From NCBI GenBank assembly GCA_022385755.1, contig MU278355.1:1120974-1184973 (forward strand): DNA of 64,000 nucleotides, given 5' to 3'. Positions 60,400-64,000 of the stretch are shown piece by piece; position 1 is the stretch's first letter, and every line of letters starts with the position of its first letter. The notes under the pieces are model-generated. The model was not told the origin of the DNA. It saw only the letters and a list, made by a program, of their open reading frames with translations, and made no database searches. Source of the stretch: Trametopsis cervina (Eukaryota > Basidiomycota > Agaricomycetes > Polyporales > Irpicaceae). The translations under genes and the position numbers were made by a program.

Positions 60400-60905
60400 T
60401 CACGCTGCTGTCTTTTTTAGCTATCAAATATATTCGCGTCAGCACACTGAACAAATCCACGATAAGGAGAAAAGGAACGTACAGGTTTCCGCATGGTGAG
60501 TGCGGCGGAGTCGGGCGAGTACGGTGACGGGGGCGTCTGTATGACAGGAAAATAGAAAGATTAGTGGGAGAGGTAAAGGGAGGGAGCGGGGGAGGGGAGA
60601 CGCACGGAGGGCATGTAGAGCGGGAGCGGATGTGACGCGCTTGCTGTTTTCGAGAGGACTTTGCGGAGCTACAACACCAGCATCCTCATCAGTACACAAT
60701 ACGAGGCATACAAAAACGACGGGAGGGTGCACACCTTAGCCTCACTCTCCGCATGCCGCTGCGCGGACATGGAGGTCGGGTGCATGGAGACGCCGTCGAG
60801 GCTCGTCGCCTGTGGGAGCGAGGAGAGCGAGCAGGAGAGGCTCGGGAGGGCGACGAGCGTGTTGGGGGCGGCGGAGACTGTGGATGAGCGTGATGAGTTC
60901 GACAT
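60400..60905 (-). CDS. small unrecognised four-exon protein
   Basis: Predicted 102-residue Ser-rich protein, not recognised. Four exons, all joined in phase 0 by GT-AG introns: 60905-60735, 60668-60606, 60536-60483 and 60420-60400. The ATG at 60905 opens MSNSSRSSTVSAAPNTLVAL, followed by SCSLSSLPQATSLDGV and MHPTSMSAQRHAESEAK. Exon 2 reads LRKVLSKTASASHPLPLYMP, exon 3 TPPSPYSPDSAALTMRKP, and exon 4 LKKTAA before TGA. Donors are GTGTGC, GTGCGT and GTACGT; acceptors are TTGTAG, CATACAG and TTGATAG. The SP-rich segment could be a phosphorylation target and the basic end a localisation signal, but that is inference. It is the only convincing coding structure in the right-hand 11.6 kb. A different 3' exon further left is possible. 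Confidence 0.5.
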
Positions 60906-62060
60906 CCTTGCTGTCTTTCTTGTCGCGCCGGGTGGTTTGGTTGGTTGAATTCGTGTGGTGAGCGGGTGGGTGGGAGAAGGTTTATGAGGGGGTGCAGTGG
61001 AGAACCCTCGGTGATACTGTGCGAGTTTCGCCGGCGTACAAGTGTGCGAGTATACAGTACTCGTACGGGGTAGGATGAGGCGAGTAGGACGACTGATAGA
61101 CTGACTGGTGGGTGGGGGCTAAGAGAGTGAGTCTGTGTGTGTCGGGGGGAGAGTGTGTCAGGGAGGGCAGGAGATATATATGCGGGTGGGGTCTAGACCG
61201 CTCAAGGATTTCTCGACCGCGTCCGTCCGTCTGAGATGCGCGATGCGTGCTTGCGAATCGGGGGGGTGAGATCTGCGTCTGCGAAGGGATGCCATCACTC
61301 ACTGGTCGTCGTCTGTTTTCTGGCTAGCGCTCGAGATGCGCGAGACGAGATACGAGGACACCCTCCGAGTTTGGGATGTCGAGCGGCCAATCATGGGTTC
61401 TGATGCACATACGCCGAGCGTGGGAAGCGTGAAAGTAGCATAGCATGAGCAATCGCGATTGTCACGCGTGACGTGTACGCGCAAGTTACAGTGAAGACGA
61501 GAGATTGCCGTGCGGCGAGCCAGAGACCCTTCGCTCTTCGCCGGGGAACCACGTCTCGTCTCGTCTCATCCCCTCGCGCGACCTCCAATAACTCTGCTCT
61601 ACGAATGTATTGTATTGTCCTGGTGCCGCTGCCGCAGCCTCGTAAGCCTCCTCAACCATGTCGCAACATAGCTCGACATGTGAGCCTGCACGAGGCATCA
61701 CACAACCCATCCTCCCATTCACCGCGTACGTACATCCCCCTCTGCCTCTCCTCCCCATGATCCCCCGCGCAGTCTCGACCCAAATCCTCCCGCTCCTTTC
61801 CCACAGCGCACCTATGATCCAGATGCCCACCAATAATATTCATATCTATATCGCGCAGTACGCACGCACGCGGGTGCGAAACACAGACCAGCGTAACACA
61901 CCCAGACACCCGCCCGGTGCGTTTGCTTCCCACGAGCGTGGTGCGTACCTTACCTGGCCCCCATCACCCATCACGCGTCCTCCCTCTGCTCTGCCCGATA
62001 CCGATTCCACACAGCCGGCGAAACCCCTCCCACCCTGCTTTCGGAGCGCCCAACCCTCCC

Positions 62061-62081
62061 TGCTCGTTGCTCGTTGCTCGT
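62061..62081 (+). repeat. three tandem TGCTCGT heptamers
   Basis: TGCTCGT is repeated three times without interruption, followed by the related TGGTTGGTCGG. A short minisatellite seed. Confidence 0.8.
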
Positions 62082-63073
62082 TGGTTGGTCGGGTGACCAG
62101 ACCAGCCAATGACACCACGCGCGCCGGATACTGCTGTGTCCGGTGTAGACTGTCTGCCTGCCCTCTTGTCTTGGTTGGTGGTGGTGGGTGGTGTCATCGC
62201 GACCCCGCGCATATACTGCACGTACCCCAGAGCGAGACAGAGCGAGAGAGACCGCTCGCTCGCGTGGCACGTCAGCGGACAGAAAACGATGCCAGTCGTG
62301 TTTGTGGTTTGTGGCCGCGGAGTGTCGAATTGCGAGCACACCCTTAAACGACGTCAGCTCGCCTCGCATACAATACAATACATCACACCCAATACAATAC
62401 AGCCAGTCAGACAGCTAGACGAACAGACAGGCCTCTCCAGACCTCGACCTCCAAAGCGAAAAAACGCGCGCACGGTCACCTGGCGATCCCTCCACCCCAG
62501 CTTTAGAGCTGTCACCCCGTCCAGGCTTGTTCCTGCGTCTGCGTATGTAAACACACCCTCGTACCTCGTAGCACAGTAGAAGGGGCAGGGTGGGTGGATC
62601 CAGACTGGCCGAACGACGATAGGTCGTATATGGCAAACCCGCGGATTCCCTTTTCCTTTTCGTGGCGCGCGGTCCAACTATATTCTGTTATGGGACCCTC
62701 GAACGATTCGCAGAGGGCGAGGCGAGGGGTAGCTGTAGCCCGCTCGTCAGCCCACTTAACAGCCCCTGCGTCTTCGATGTCGATGCACGGGCACGGGCTC
62801 TAAATAGCAGCGTCCGCCATTCCCAGCTCGACGTGCGCGGAGGTGTGCAGCCTGCGTATCCACGTATCCAACCCCTCCAAGTATCCAGACACAATCGGCG
62901 GCGGCGGGAACGTCAACGCTTCTTATACAGTAATAACTGCGACGTCCGTGCCGTGATGCATCATCCAAAACCAACCACGCGCGCCTGGTCTTCCATTCAT
63001 TTCTCAATTACGCAGTACACGTCCGAATTCGAATCCAAGCTATCAACAGTCAGTCAAACAAAGCTGTTCGCCG

Positions 63074-63101
63074 ACGCAACACGCAACACGCAACACGCAA
63101 C
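63074..63101 (+). repeat. four tandem ACGCAAC heptamers
   Basis: ACGCAAC is repeated four times head to tail, then ACTCGCGAG follows. A perfect short tandem array in non-coding DNA. Confidence 0.85.
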
Positions 63102-63484
63102 TCGCGAGACGTCCGTTCATTCCGCGGAGGTCTATTTGTACGTGTCCGTCTATGGGTATCATTGCACGATACGCATCCGTGCATGATGCCCCACCCCCGA
63201 GATCCCCCCCATCCCTCCCTGCATTCTGCATTCCCCGTTTTCCAGCTCCTTATCGCAATGCAGCGCAACTCGCTCTGATATCCACAACCTTGACACCCAC
63301 GCCCACCATGCCACGCACCCACGGAGCGCGCACCACAGCTCTATTTGGCAGTTGTCTTGCCCTAGACGCAGGGAAGCAGAAAACAAACGGACGTGTGATG
63401 GGGCTGGTGATTGGGATTGCCTTTCTCTCGATCGCACGTTTGGGTTCGGGTTCGCGAGTGCACGGAATTGAACTCTCCGTCGTC

Positions 63485-63680
63485 GTTCGTCATTGCGGAG
63501 CGGGTGTCTTGCGCGGTGTCGTGCAACTGAATCGTCGGACGCGGTTCGCGTTTGGGTTTTGAGTTCGGTGGCGATGGCGCGCATAGCATACATTGACTCT
63601 GCGTGTTCGTCATCGTCATGCGCGGAGCTAGCTCAGGCTTGCGAGCTGTCGTGCGAGTGAATCGTCGAGCACCTCGTTCC
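63485..63680 (+). repeat. imperfect duplicated segment
   Basis: Two segments, about 63485-63545 and 63605-63680, share in the same order GTTCGTCAT, GCGGAGC, CTTGCG, TGTCGTGC and TGAATCGTCG with small insertions between them. A partial third copy (GTTCGTCATCC, TTCGTCG) appears at about 63756-63775. The pattern suggests an old tandem duplication with a period of about 120 bp. Confidence 0.55.
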
Positions 63681-64000
63681 ACAGTTCACTCTACGCCTCA
63701 CCCGCCACACAGATCCCGCGCATACATGAACTCTTTGCATTCGCCGTGGCCGTGCGTTCGTCATCCAATTCGTCGCAGGCCCCAACTCGTACGACGCGAC
63801 GCGATGTCATACAAGCTGAAGCCCTGTACGCACTACATTACTCACAACACCGAACCCTTCTCAACCTCAGCAATCGATCCCCATGCCAAGGGTCCGCCTG
63901 TACGATAGGCCAGATCCGTCGTACACGTTGCCAACGACAATTCGAGGCCCCCCTGTACGCTCCAGCCTTTCACCGCTACGCCTACGCCGCCTTCTGCGCC

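Larger units (their letters stand above)
60906..64000. other. 3.1 kb CpG-rich non-coding region
   Basis: From the start of the small gene to the window edge I see no recognisable gene. The DNA is GC-rich with several short tandem repeats (GTCTC units at 61552-61566, AATAC units at 62370-62402, and those listed separately). Open frames up to 229 codons exist on both strands, but are typical of GC-rich non-coding DNA. Confidence 0.45.

Noticed and set aside
61658..62347. 229-codon plus-strand open frame
   Set aside because: GC-rich DNA stays open on several frames here. No domain, codon pattern or splice continuation is visible.
52372..64000. Subtelomere or centromere as explanation of the gene-poor end
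   Set aside because: No telomeric TTAGGG arrays, no transposon remains and no AT-rich degraded repeats are visible, so there is no positive evidence.

Overview
The window is nuclear DNA from a filamentous basidiomycete, most likely an Agaricomycete. The genes carry many short (about 45-70 nt) GT-AG introns with CTAAC/CTAAT-like branch sites. Several families are ones I associate with Agaricomycetes: DUF6533 and DUF6534 multi-pass proteins, a WW-domain membrane protein, a fungal-specific GST and a fungal wax-synthase-like acyltransferase. A wood-decay lifestyle is compatible with the etherase-like GST and the secreted glycosidase, but that is inference. I found no tRNA, rRNA, CRISPR array, intact transposon or virus-like gene.

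Layout, left to right. 0-8 kb: DUF6534 membrane protein (-), transaldolase (-), a gene-poor 2.8 kb gap, then a glutathione transferase (+). 8-17 kb: a run of four plus-strand genes: a 1024-residue leucine-rich-repeat protein of the PP1-regulator type, a nuclear-type thiol peroxidase (Dot5/BCP), WASP/Las17, and calmodulin. 17-30 kb, all minus strand: a four-helix membrane protein, mannose-6-phosphate isomerase, a very large mostly disordered protein with an F-box-like segment, a Tmt1/Crg1-type SAM methyltransferase, and a WW-domain membrane protein. 31-38 kb: wax-synthase-like acyltransferase (+), secreted six-hairpin glycosidase-like enzyme (-), DUF6533 receptor-like protein (-). 39-52 kb: ATG12 (+) and ATG27 (-) tail to tail, an F-box protein without a visible ATG (-), a NYN-domain protein (+), an FtsJ-like methyltransferase (-), a 2.8 kb gap, and an Old Yellow Enzyme (+).

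From 52.4 kb to the right edge the character changes. About 11.6 kb has no recognisable conserved gene, looks rich in CpG, and carries short tandem repeats and a long purine-rich stretch. Its only convincing coding structure is a small unrecognised four-exon gene at 60.4-60.9 kb.

Genes with related jobs lie near each other: ATG12 with ATG27 (autophagy), WASP with calmodulin (actin and calcium), and redox genes (GST, peroxiredoxin, OYE). Nothing shows a co-regulated cluster. The most distinctive observations are splicing oddities: two consecutive micro-exons (7 and 12 nt) in calmodulin, other micro-exons of 11 and 24 nt, and two GC-AG introns needed to keep conserved proteins in frame. All intron positions were read by eye from splice consensus and protein-family continuity.
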